Of a stretch of 64,000 nt of DNA, positions 58,091 to 64,000 are shown piece by piece. Position 1 is the first letter of the stretch; each line of letters begins with the position of its first letter. A program made the position numbers and the translations under genes. Origin of the DNA: Catenulispora sp. GP43 (GTDB lineage: Bacteria; Actinomycetota; Actinomycetes; Streptomycetales; Catenulisporaceae). Where the stretch lies: the NCBI RefSeq assembly GCF_041260665.1, contig NZ_JBGCCT010000015.1, positions 210,344 through 274,343 on the forward strand, in the 5' to 3' direction. Under the pieces are notes generated by a model that saw nothing but the letters and a program-made list of their open reading frames with translations, made no database searches and was not told the DNA's origin.

Positions 58091-58159
58091 GGCGGTCTAG
58101 ACCGCCTGCGGTTTGTGTGGCACAGTCGGAACCGGGGCGGCCACAGGTCTAGACAGGCC
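58091..58159. promoter_or_regulatory. Two DasR-type dre boxes upstream of the GlcNAc operon
   Basis: GGCGGTCTAGACCGCC (58091-58106) is a perfect 16-bp palindrome containing the dre core GGTCTAGACC. CAGGTCTAGACAGG (about 58145-58158) is a second, imperfect copy. Like the boxes before nagB, they suggest DasR control in addition to the local LacI regulator. Confidence 0.7.
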
Positions 58160-58180
58160 GCCAGGGGACGCCAGCCCCTT

Positions 58181-58193
58181 TGGAACGTTTCAA
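58181..58193. promoter_or_regulatory. LacI-type operator, copy 1
   Basis: TGGAACGTTTCAA, a near-palindrome with the central ACGT typical of LacI sites. It is the exact reverse complement of the copy at 58313-58325. Confidence 0.65.
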
Positions 58194-58268
58194 GGACCGG
58201 CGGCGGTATCCGCTGCGCCGTACCGTATACCTTCCGCATCTTTACCGTTGCACTTCAAGGTCAACCCT

Positions 58269-58297
58269 TGACGTCGCATTATCCGGGTTCTAAGTTC
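58269..58297 (+). promoter_or_regulatory. Promoter of the GlcNAc operon
   Basis: TTGACG (58269-58274) and TAAGTT (58292-58297) are spaced by 17 nt, close to consensus. GTCAA-CCC-TTGAC (58261-58273) overlaps the -35. A LacI-type site lies 15 nt downstream, in a blocking position. Confidence 0.65.
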
Positions 58298-58312
58298 CAC
58301 GCAACGCGGAAT

Positions 58313-58325
58313 TGAAACGTTCCAC
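58313..58325. promoter_or_regulatory. LacI-type operator, copy 2
   Basis: TTGAAACGTTCCA, the exact inverse of copy 1, lies just after the promoter and 26 nt before the kinase start. With copy 1 it brackets the promoter, so repression by a looped tetramer is possible. Confidence 0.65.
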
Positions 58326-58351
58326 CCGGATGCGGAGAGGCGACACCCACC

Positions 58352-59377
58352 ATGACCGACGAGGCGCTGGTCCTCGGACTCGACGTCGGCGGTACGTCGA
58401 CGCGGGTTCTGGCGGTCACGCCGCAGGGCGTCAGGCGGGGCGCCGGACGCGCTTCCGGGGGCAACCCGACGGGCCTGGGCCCGGAGCGGGCCGCGGCCGC
58501 CCTGGCCGAGGCGGTGCGGCAGGCGCTGACCGGCCTGGACCCGGCCGCGGTGCGGCACGTCGTGCTCGGCCTGGCCGGCGGCGGGGCCCTGCCCTCCGGC
58601 GAGGACCTGCCCGGGGGTCAGGCGTTCACACAGGTCTGGGCCCGCATGGGGATCGACTGCCCGGTCGAGTACGAGCCGGACGCGCTGATCGCGTTCGCGG
58701 CCGGCACCGCCGCGGCGGAGGGCTCGCTGCTGCTGTCCGGCACCGGCGCGGTCGCGATCGCCGTGAAGGACCGGGCGATGGCGGCGCGGGCCGACGGCCA
58801 CGGCTGGCTGCTGGGCGACCGCGGCTCCGGTTTCTGGCTGGGGCGGCAGGCGGTGCTCGCGGCGATGGCCGAGTTGGACGGCGAGGGCCCGGCGACCGTG
58901 CTCACCGGTCTCGTGATCGAATCGTTGCGGTTGCGCGCGACGGCGCCGGGTACCGATTCAGCGTCCGGCGCGGACGAGCCGCGCCTGACCGCCCGCGACC
59001 TGGTGGCCGCGGTGATGTCCGAACCCCCGACCGCGCTGGCCCGCCTGGCTCCGCTGCTGTCCACCGCATGCCAGGCCGCGGACCCGGTCGCCGAAGCGAT
59101 CGCCGACCGCGCCGTCGAGCACCTGGCGCAGACCCTGTCCACCGTCCGCAGTTCCGGCGCGGCCAGCCCGATCGTGCTGGCCGGAAGCATCCTGACCAAT
59201 CCGACACCGGTTGCCGAGCGCGTGCGGCGGATGCTGCGCGAGCGCTGGCCGGACGCCCCGGTGAGCGAGGCGCTGGACGGCGCGGCGGCCGCCGCCTGGC
59301 TCGCTCTGGCCCGCGTCGGACCGGTGCCGCCACCGGAGGTCCGTGAGCGATTGTTTTCGATACCTACCGCCAGCTGA
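58352..59377 (+). CDS. N-acetylglucosamine kinase-like BadF/BcrA ATPase-family protein
   Basis: A 341-residue sugar-kinase-fold protein (acetate kinase/HSP70 superfamily). The phosphate-1 motif is VLGLDVGGTSTRVLAV, with LGLAGGG, a middle motif LLLSGTGAVAIAVK and GDRGSGFWLG, and an adenosine motif near PIVLAGSILTNP. It matches the BadF/BadG group to which many actinobacterial GlcNAc kinases belong. Followed by an NgcEFG-like importer and preceded by dre boxes, it most likely phosphorylates incoming GlcNAc. Substrate assignment is by context. Confidence 0.83.
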   Translation: MTDEALVLGLDVGGTSTRVLAVTPQGVRRGAGRASGGNPTGLGPERAAAALAEAVRQALTGLDPAAVRHVVLGLAGGGALPSGEDLPGGQAFTQVWARMGIDCPVEYEPDALIAFAAGTAAAEGSLLLSGTGAVAIAVKDRAMAARADGHGWLLGDRGSGFWLGRQAVLAAMAELDGEGPATVLTGLVIESLRLRATAPGTDSASGADEPRLTARDLVAAVMSEPPTALARLAPLLSTACQAADPVAEAIADRAVEHLAQTLSTVRSSGAASPIVLAGSILTNPTPVAERVRRMLRERWPDAPVSEALDGAAAAAWLALARVGPVPPPEVRERLFSIPTAS

Positions 59378-59547
59378 CAAAATCTCATACCCTACCGAGC
59401 AACTCGAGCAAAGAAGTCCCACCAGACAGCACAGCGCACCCCCGTACGGCCGAGCACTCGCATCACCTGAGCACACCGCACGAGCGCACCTCCCTCACCA
59501 GCCGGAACCCCCCGGCGCACCGCTTCTCGTCGATCAGGAGAACCACA

Positions 59548-61008
59548 GTGTCAGAACACGGTCTGCCCGCCGACGTCTCCCGCCGGCAGATGTTGGTCCG
59601 CTCGGCCGCGATCGCGGCCATGGTCGGCCCCGGCTCGGCCCTGGCGGCCGGGTGCGCGGCCGGCAGCGGCAGCAGCAAGAGCAGCAGCAACTCCTCGACC
59701 GCCGCGAACTCCTCGGACCCGAAGAACCCGTTCGGCGTGAAGGCCTCGAGCCCGCTGGACGTCTACATCTTCAAGGGCGGCTACGGCGACGACTACGCCA
59801 AGGCCTTCGAGTCGCTGTACACCAAGAGCTTCCCCGGCGCCGCGGTCTCGCACCACAGCGGCCAGAACCTCACCGGCGACCTGCAGCCGCGCTTCAACGC
59901 CGGCAGCCCGCCGGACGTCATCGACGACTCCGGCGCCCAGCAGCTGAAGCTGGACGTGCTGAACTCCAGCGGCCAGCTGACCAACCTGGACCAGCTGCTG
60001 AACGCGCCCTCGATCGACGACCCGAGCAAGAAGGTCCGCGACACCCTGCTGGCCGGCACCATCGAGACCGGCCAGCTCGGCCAGAGCATGTTCTCGCTGA
60101 ACTACGCGTTCACCGTGTTCGGCCTGTGGTACTCCGCCTCGACGTTCAAGAAGAACAACTGGCAGATCCCCACCACGTGGGCCGACTTCATGACGCTGTG
60201 CGCGACCATAAAGGCCAGCGGCATGGCCCCGTTCGCGCACCAGGGCAAGTACCCGTACTACATGATGGTTCCGCTGATGGACCTGGTCGCCAAGAACGGC
60301 GGCCCGGACGTGCAGACGGCCATCGACAACCTGGAGCCCAACGCCTGGAAGGCCGACGCGGTCGTGAACAGCGTCAACGCCATCTACGAGCTGGTGGACA
60401 AGGGCTACATGCTCCCGGGCACCGAGGGCCTGACCCACATCCAGTCCCAGACGCTGTGGAACCAGGGCAAGGCCGCGGTCATCCCCTGCGGCTCGTGGCT
60501 GGAGAACGAGCAGATGGCCGCCACCCCGGCCGGCTTCGACATGGCCGTGTTCGCCATGCCCTCGCTGGACGGCGACAAGATGGCGCAGACCGCGATCCGG
60601 GCCGGCGCCGGCGAGCCGTTCATCGTGCCGAGCAAGGCCAAGAACCAGGCCGGCGGCCTGGAGTTCCTGCGCATCATGTGCTCCAAGGCCGGCGGCGCCT
60701 CGTTCGCCCAGAACGCGAACTCGCTGTCGGTGGTGAAGGACTCCATCACCCCGGACATCGAGGCCAAGCTCAAGCCGGGCACCAAGTCCAGCAACGACCT
60801 GTACCAGGCGGCCAACGGCCAGATCATCTCGTGGTACTACCTCAACTGGTACTCCCAGATGGAGAAGGACCTCGAGGACGCGATGGGCCAGCTGATGGCC
60901 AACAAGATCAAGCCGGCCGACTTCATCAGCCGCGCGCAGACCGCGGCCGACAAGTGCGCCGCCGACTCCTCGGTGCAGAAGTTCAAGCGGCCCACCAGCA
61001 CCAGCTGA
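59548..61008 (+). CDS. ngcE: NgcE-like sugar-binding lipoprotein of an ABC importer
   Basis: A 486-residue solute-binding protein. The N-terminus has a twin-arginine-like S-R-R-Q-M-L, a hydrophobic stretch and a lipobox LAAGC, so it is an exported lipoprotein. The mature part opens with a Ser/Lys linker and then NPFGVKASSPLDVYIFKGGY, GDDYAKAFESLY and LQPRFNAGSPPDVIDDSGAQ, very like NgcE, the GlcNAc/chitobiose-binding protein of Streptomyces. The start is GTG 59548 after AGGAG. The 170-nt gap before it has no gene or clear terminator, so it belongs to the kinase operon. Confidence 0.87.
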   Translation: MSEHGLPADVSRRQMLVRSAAIAAMVGPGSALAAGCAAGSGSSKSSSNSSTAANSSDPKNPFGVKASSPLDVYIFKGGYGDDYAKAFESLYTKSFPGAAVSHHSGQNLTGDLQPRFNAGSPPDVIDDSGAQQLKLDVLNSSGQLTNLDQLLNAPSIDDPSKKVRDTLLAGTIETGQLGQSMFSLNYAFTVFGLWYSASTFKKNNWQIPTTWADFMTLCATIKASGMAPFAHQGKYPYYMMVPLMDLVAKNGGPDVQTAIDNLEPNAWKADAVVNSVNAIYELVDKGYMLPGTEGLTHIQSQTLWNQGKAAVIPCGSWLENEQMAATPAGFDMAVFAMPSLDGDKMAQTAIRAGAGEPFIVPSKAKNQAGGLEFLRIMCSKAGGASFAQNANSLSVVKDSITPDIEAKLKPGTKSSNDLYQAANGQIISWYYLNWYSQMEKDLEDAMGQLMANKIKPADFISRAQTAADKCAADSSVQKFKRPTSTS

Positions 61009-61108
61009 GGCGTCCCGCTTCCCCACCGTGGACGCCGCGCCGGCACCGGCCCGGCGTCCGCGGCCCCACCCGTCCCACCCCTCCCCGACCCTCCCGGGAG
61101 CTCGCGCC

Positions 61109-62056
61109 ATGCGGCTGCGCAAGAAGACCAGAGAGCGGCTGTTCATCGCCTCGTTCCTCGCGGGGCCGCTCGCGGTCTATTTGATCTTCGTCATCTGGCC
61201 CTACGTGGAGACCTTCGGCTACTCCCTCACCGAGTGGAGCGGCGTCGCGCCGCCTAGCAAGGTGGTGGGGCTGAAGAACTACGTGGACCTGTTCCACGAC
61301 TCGATCTTCCTCAAGGCCCTCACCCACAACATGATCATCCTGATCGTGTTCCCCACCGTCACCATCATCCTGGCGATGTTCTTCGCCTTCATGCTGAACG
61401 TGGGCGGACGCAAGGGCGGGATCGGCGGCGTGCGGGGGATCCGGGGCTCGGCCTTCTTCCGGATCGTCTTCTTCTTCCCGCAGGTCCTCTCGGTCGCGAT
61501 CATCGTGATCCTGTTCCAGGCCGCCTACGAGTCCAACAGCGTCGGCCTGTTCAACGCCGTGGTCATCAAGCTCGGGCTGACCGACGCGAACCACCCCTGG
61601 GAGTTCCTGAACTCCCCCACGTTCGTGCTCTGGTGCATCATGTTCATCCTGGTGTGGCAGTGGGTCGGCTTCTACCTGGTGCTGTTCTCCGCGGCCATGC
61701 AGCAGATCCCGCGCGACTACTACGAGGCGGCCCTGCTCGACGGCGCCGGCCGGACCCAGACCTACTTCAAGGTCACGATGCCGCTGCTGTGGGACTCGGT
61801 CCAGACCGCCTGGGTGTACCTGGCGGTGGCCGCGATGGACGCCTTCGCCCTGGTCGCCACCCTGACCCCGGGCTCCAGCTTCGGCGGCGGCCCCGACGAG
61901 CACGGCGAGGTCCTGGCGACCTACCTGATGCGCAACTTCCAGGTGCTGGGCAAGGCCGGCTACGCGTGCGCGATGGGCGTCGTCATCTTCTTCATCACCC
62001 TGATCCTTTCGCTCGTCGTCATGCGCGCCACGCGCCGCGAGCGCCTCGAGTACTGA
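61109..62056 (+). CDS. ngcF: ABC sugar permease, MalF/NgcF type
   Basis: A 315-residue permease with six helices and the EAA loop YYEAALLDGAGRTQTYFKVT, then MPLLWDSVQT, which contacts the ATPase. It is the first of the two membrane components. ATG 61109 follows GGGAG; the 27-residue Pro-rich extension to 61028 is rejected. The ATPase is not encoded here; in Streptomyces NgcEFG uses the shared MsiK protein, and the same is likely. Confidence 0.88.
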   Translation: MRLRKKTRERLFIASFLAGPLAVYLIFVIWPYVETFGYSLTEWSGVAPPSKVVGLKNYVDLFHDSIFLKALTHNMIILIVFPTVTIILAMFFAFMLNVGGRKGGIGGVRGIRGSAFFRIVFFFPQVLSVAIIVILFQAAYESNSVGLFNAVVIKLGLTDANHPWEFLNSPTFVLWCIMFILVWQWVGFYLVLFSAAMQQIPRDYYEAALLDGAGRTQTYFKVTMPLLWDSVQTAWVYLAVAAMDAFALVATLTPGSSFGGGPDEHGEVLATYLMRNFQVLGKAGYACAMGVVIFFITLILSLVVMRATRRERLEY

Positions 62057-62075
62057 GCGCGGAGGACAAGACGAC

Positions 62076-63014
62076 ATGGCAGCCGATATGACGCAGACCC
62101 CTCCCGCGGCGCCCCCCGCAACGGCGGGCAAAGCAGGAGGCAAACCCGGCGGCGGCGAACGCTCCCGCCGCTTCGGCGAATCCGGCGCGACCCTGAACGT
62201 GTTCGGCACCGGCTTCATGGGAGTCTGGGCGATCATGGTCCTGGGCCCGGTCCTGTGGGTGGTCCTCGGCGCGTTCAAGAACAGCAGCGAGCTCAACGGC
62301 AGCGCCTGGTCCTGGCCGCACCACTGGTCCTTCGACGCCTTCTCCCGCGCCTGGCACACCGGCATCAGCACGTACCTGAAGGACACGGTCATCGTCCTGG
62401 TGTTCTCGGTGTCCCTGACGATGCTGTTCGGGGCGATGGCGGCCTACGTCCTGGCCCGCTTCGAGTTCCGGGGCAACAGGTTCATCTACTACCTGTTCGT
62501 CAGCGGCGTGATGCTGCCGGTGTACCTGGCCCTGGTTCCGTTGTTCTTCCAGGTGAGCAAGCTGCACATGCTGAACACGTACCAGGGCCTGATCCTGGTG
62601 TACGTCGCGTTCTCGATGCCGTTCACCGTGTTCTTCCTGCACTCGTTCTTCCGGACACTCCCGTCGGCGGTGTACGAGGCGGCCCTGATCGACGGCGCCT
62701 CCCACACCCGGGCCTTCTTCCAGGTGATGCTGCCCATGGCCAAGCCCGGCCTGATCAGCGTGGGCATCTTCAACATCCTGGGCCAGTGGAACCAGTACCT
62801 GCTGCCGGTGGTGCTGATGCAGTCCCAGCACGGCGAGGCGCCGCACTACATGCTGTCGCAGGGCCTGGTGTCACTGATGGTGGCGCAGGGGTACAGCGGC
62901 GACTTCCCGGCGCTGTTCGCCGGGATGACGATCGCGATGCTGCCGGTGATGGCGGTGTACCTGTCGTTCCAGCGGCAGGTGCAGGCGGGCCTGACGGCGG
63001 GCACGCTGAAGTAG
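62076..63014 (+). CDS. ngcG: ABC sugar permease, MalG/NgcG type
   Basis: A 312-residue permease with an N-terminal tail of 45 residues, six helices and the EAA loop YEAALIDGASHTRAFFQVML. It forms a heterodimer with the preceding permease. ATG 62076 has GGAGGA upstream, 19 nt after the NgcF stop. It is the last gene of the operon and the last protein-coding gene I can support in the window. Confidence 0.88.
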   Translation: MAADMTQTPPAAPPATAGKAGGKPGGGERSRRFGESGATLNVFGTGFMGVWAIMVLGPVLWVVLGAFKNSSELNGSAWSWPHHWSFDAFSRAWHTGISTYLKDTVIVLVFSVSLTMLFGAMAAYVLARFEFRGNRFIYYLFVSGVMLPVYLALVPLFFQVSKLHMLNTYQGLILVYVAFSMPFTVFFLHSFFRTLPSAVYEAALIDGASHTRAFFQVMLPMAKPGLISVGIFNILGQWNQYLLPVVLMQSQHGEAPHYMLSQGLVSLMVAQGYSGDFPALFAGMTIAMLPVMAVYLSFQRQVQAGLTAGTLK

Positions 63015-63022
63015 GCATGGCG

Positions 63023-63160
63023 GGTGCCGGTGCCGGTGCCGGGTGCCGGTGCCGGTGCCGGGGGGCGGTGCCGGTGCCGGGGGGCGGTGCCGGTGCCGGG
63101 GGGCGGTGCCGGTGCCGGGGGGCGGTGCCGGTGCCGGGGGGCGGTGCCGGTGCCGGTGCG
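63023..63160. repeat. G-rich 19-bp tandem repeat after ngcG
   Basis: About five copies of GGTGCCGGTGCCGGGGGGC preceded by shorter GGTGCC units, starting 9 nt after the ngcG stop. Each unit has a run of six G, so the region could form G-quadruplex structures in RNA or DNA. Reading frames through it give only Gly/Ala/Val/Pro repeats and are not credible genes. Confidence 0.9.
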
Positions 63161-63443
63161 GCTGGATGGTGGGTTTAGAAGCTTTTTACGGCTTCGCGCA
63201 TGGTTTACGGGATTCGTTGGTGGCGCAGTTCGGTGGTGTGCCAGGCGACGCACTGGCGGCCGGCGGTCGTGGCTGAACACGACCGCGCACCGGTCCGAGT
63301 CACTGCGCACGCGTTGGGTTGGCGGCTGGCGGCCGCGTTTGGTGGGCACCTGAAGTCAAAGGCAGGGGCCTCCGGCCGGGGCCTCTGCTCGGAGGGATCA
63401 CAAGACCCCGCGTGGGTGGCGGTCCGAATGTTGGTCGCCACTG
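63161..63443. other. Non-coding region with a terminator-like hairpin
   Basis: No believable gene. GCAGGGGCC (63362-63370) and GGCCTCTGC (63380-63388) form a hairpin with one mismatch, a possible terminator for the ngc operon. The sequence from about 63429 is the outer edge of the large inverted-repeat region. Confidence 0.55.
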
Positions 63444-63601
63444 TCTCGGTTCCCTCGTCGCTGTCGTCGCCGTAAACGGAACCATCCCGGCCTGGCGGTA
63501 TCAAGTCGGATCGCTGTTGCTGTGGCCGGTTTTCGTCCGACTTGACACCGCCAGTCCGGAATGGTTGGCAGAGCCCGCCGACAGCGACGAGGGAACCGAA
63601 A
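63444..63601. repeat. Large hairpin A
   Basis: A 67-nt left arm (63444-63510) pairs with a 66-nt right arm (63536-63601) at roughly 85 percent, around a 25-nt loop. The base (TCTCGGTTCCCTCGTCGC) and tip (CTGGCGGTATCAAGTCGGA) are almost perfectly paired, and the middle is looser. Confidence 0.85.
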
Positions 63602-63623
63602 CAACCCCGCCTGTTGGTGGAAG

Positions 63624-63689
63624 ACGGATCCATGTGTCACACGCGAGTCGGCTATCGAGGGCCGACCTGCGTGTGACACATGGATCCGT
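63624..63689. repeat. Central hairpin C with 29-nt arms
   Basis: The left arm (63624-63652, starting ACGGATCCATGTGTCACACG) and right arm (63661-63689, ending ACACATGGATCCGT) are reverse complements at 27 of 29 positions, with an 8-nt loop TATCGAGG. It sits midway between hairpins A and B. Confidence 0.9.
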
Positions 63690-63704
63690 ATCCCATGCAG
63701 GGGG

Positions 63705-63863
63705 TTGTCCCGGATTCCCCGTCGCGTCGGCGGGCGTAGCCAAGCTGACCGGGCCGGTGGTGTCAAGCCGCTGATACCAGACCACAGCAGCAGCGATCCG
63801 GCTTTACACCACCGGACCGGTCTGCTTCCGTCAGGCGCCGATGCGACGGGGAATCCGGGACAG
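63705..63863. repeat. Large hairpin B, inverted relative of hairpin A
   Basis: A 66-nt left arm (63705-63770) pairs with a 65-nt right arm (63799-63863) around a 28-nt loop. The base includes the perfect pair TGTCCCGGATTCCCCGTCGC and its complement. Read on the other strand, its tip and loop (GATCGCTGCTGCTGTGG) resemble those of hairpin A (GATCGCTGTTGCTGTGG), while the stem sequences differ. Confidence 0.85.
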
Positions 63864-64000
63864 AGGCGACCACAAGCAGCGACCGCCGCTCGACAGCGCA
63901 ACCCTCCATCCCCGGAGCGAGTAGGGATGGCGCGTTGCCGCGCCGTTGGGTCGGCGCGAAAATGTGCCTGCACGGTGCTGCCCGCATCGAGCACGTGTGG
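63864..64000. other. Non-coding end of the window
   Basis: Contains a short hairpin CCATCCC/GGGATGG (about 63906-63930) and GC-rich repeats. No gene is supported. Confidence 0.5.

Noticed and set aside
63023..63160. CRISPR array from regular repeats.
   Set aside because: The units are directly adjacent with no unique spacers, and no cas genes are present.
63319..63774. Open frames of 70-200 codons on both strands across the hairpin region.
   Set aside because: They translate the same palindromes on both strands into repeated words (e.g. GSLLLW, VTHGS) and have no ribosome site; the signal is structural, not coding.
63200..64000. Linear-chromosome telomere, because of dense palindromes.
   Set aside because: The palindromes resemble each other rather than known telomere ends, and the sequence continues to the window edge. 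I cannot exclude it, but nothing supports it.
1..64000. tRNA, rRNA genes, insertion sequences or integrase/attachment sites.
   Set aside because: I found no cloverleaf-like sequence, transposase or recombinase, and no flanking direct repeats typical of insertion.

Overview
The window comes from a high-GC, filamentous-type actinomycete with Streptomyces-like gene families. It carries an AfsR/SARP regulator, a DUF574-type methyltransferase, tandem-XRE and MmyB-type regulators, an NgcEFG-like amino-sugar importer with DasR-type dre boxes, class F sortase, sedolisin and MMPL/two-component modules. GTG/TTG starts, 4-nt stop/start overlaps and probable leaderless genes (a -10 hexamer 6-9 nt before the start codon) are common. 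The genus cannot be fixed from sequence alone; Catenulisporales is a guess. I saw no rRNA, tRNA, CRISPR array or insertion sequence. It looks like ordinary chromosome, except for the last kilobase.

Layout. 0-0.8 kb: tail of a sensor kinase and its coupled LuxR-type response regulator. 0.9-4.1 kb: a pentapeptide-repeat protein and an Eis-like acetyltransferase. 4.1-12.1 kb: a phospho-signalling region with an FHA protein, a membrane Ser/Thr kinase, an LppX/LprG-like membrane protein, then a tightly coupled vWA, PP2C and kinase operon of the TerY-P triad type. Its two divergent promoter regions share the palindrome AGGACCGGTCCT. 12.1-16.4 kb: a previously easy-to-miss 44-aa secreted peptide gene, a tandem-XRE regulator and a SARP-NB-ARC-TPR regulator. 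16.5-20.8 kb: a transglycosylase/amidase wall hydrolase, a methyltransferase, an F420-type oxidoreductase and a CBS protein. 20.9-24.2 kb: a PhzF, ornithine-cyclodeaminase-like and alditol-oxidase operon. 24.5-26.5 kb: an alpha/beta hydrolase divergent from an XRE regulator.

26.5-31.6 kb is the best-defined metabolic module: a LacI regulator divergent from ribokinase, a luciferase-family monooxygenase, a stand-alone riboflavin kinase, a PnuC-type transporter and a flavin reductase. This matches the riboflavin-catabolism (rca) set described in Microbacterium maritypicum, in which riboflavin is cut to lumichrome and ribose. 31.8-45.1 kb holds accessory metabolism: M56 peptidase, sedolisin, a toroid protein, MarR/NmrA, nagB with dre boxes, SDR, a sortase pair, a glucarate-dehydratase operon and a HAD phosphatase. 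45.2-49.5 kb is an MMPL exporter with its own two-component system. 49.5-56.9 kb holds a flippase-like membrane protein carrying a degenerate kinase-like domain, a YetF-like protein, an aspartate 4-decarboxylase-like enzyme with a Lys/Asn-rich extension, a HIT-like protein and a small Cys-rich protein.

56.8-63.0 kb: a LacI regulator, a GlcNAc-kinase-like protein and an ngcEFG-like ABC importer, with dre boxes and two exact inverted copies of a LacI-type operator around the promoter. With nagB this would give uptake, phosphorylation and deamination of GlcNAc/chitobiose. 63.0-64.0 kb is non-coding: a G-rich 19-bp tandem repeat, then two related 158-159 nt hairpins flanking a third hairpin. The stems of the two large hairpins differ from each other but keep their pairing.
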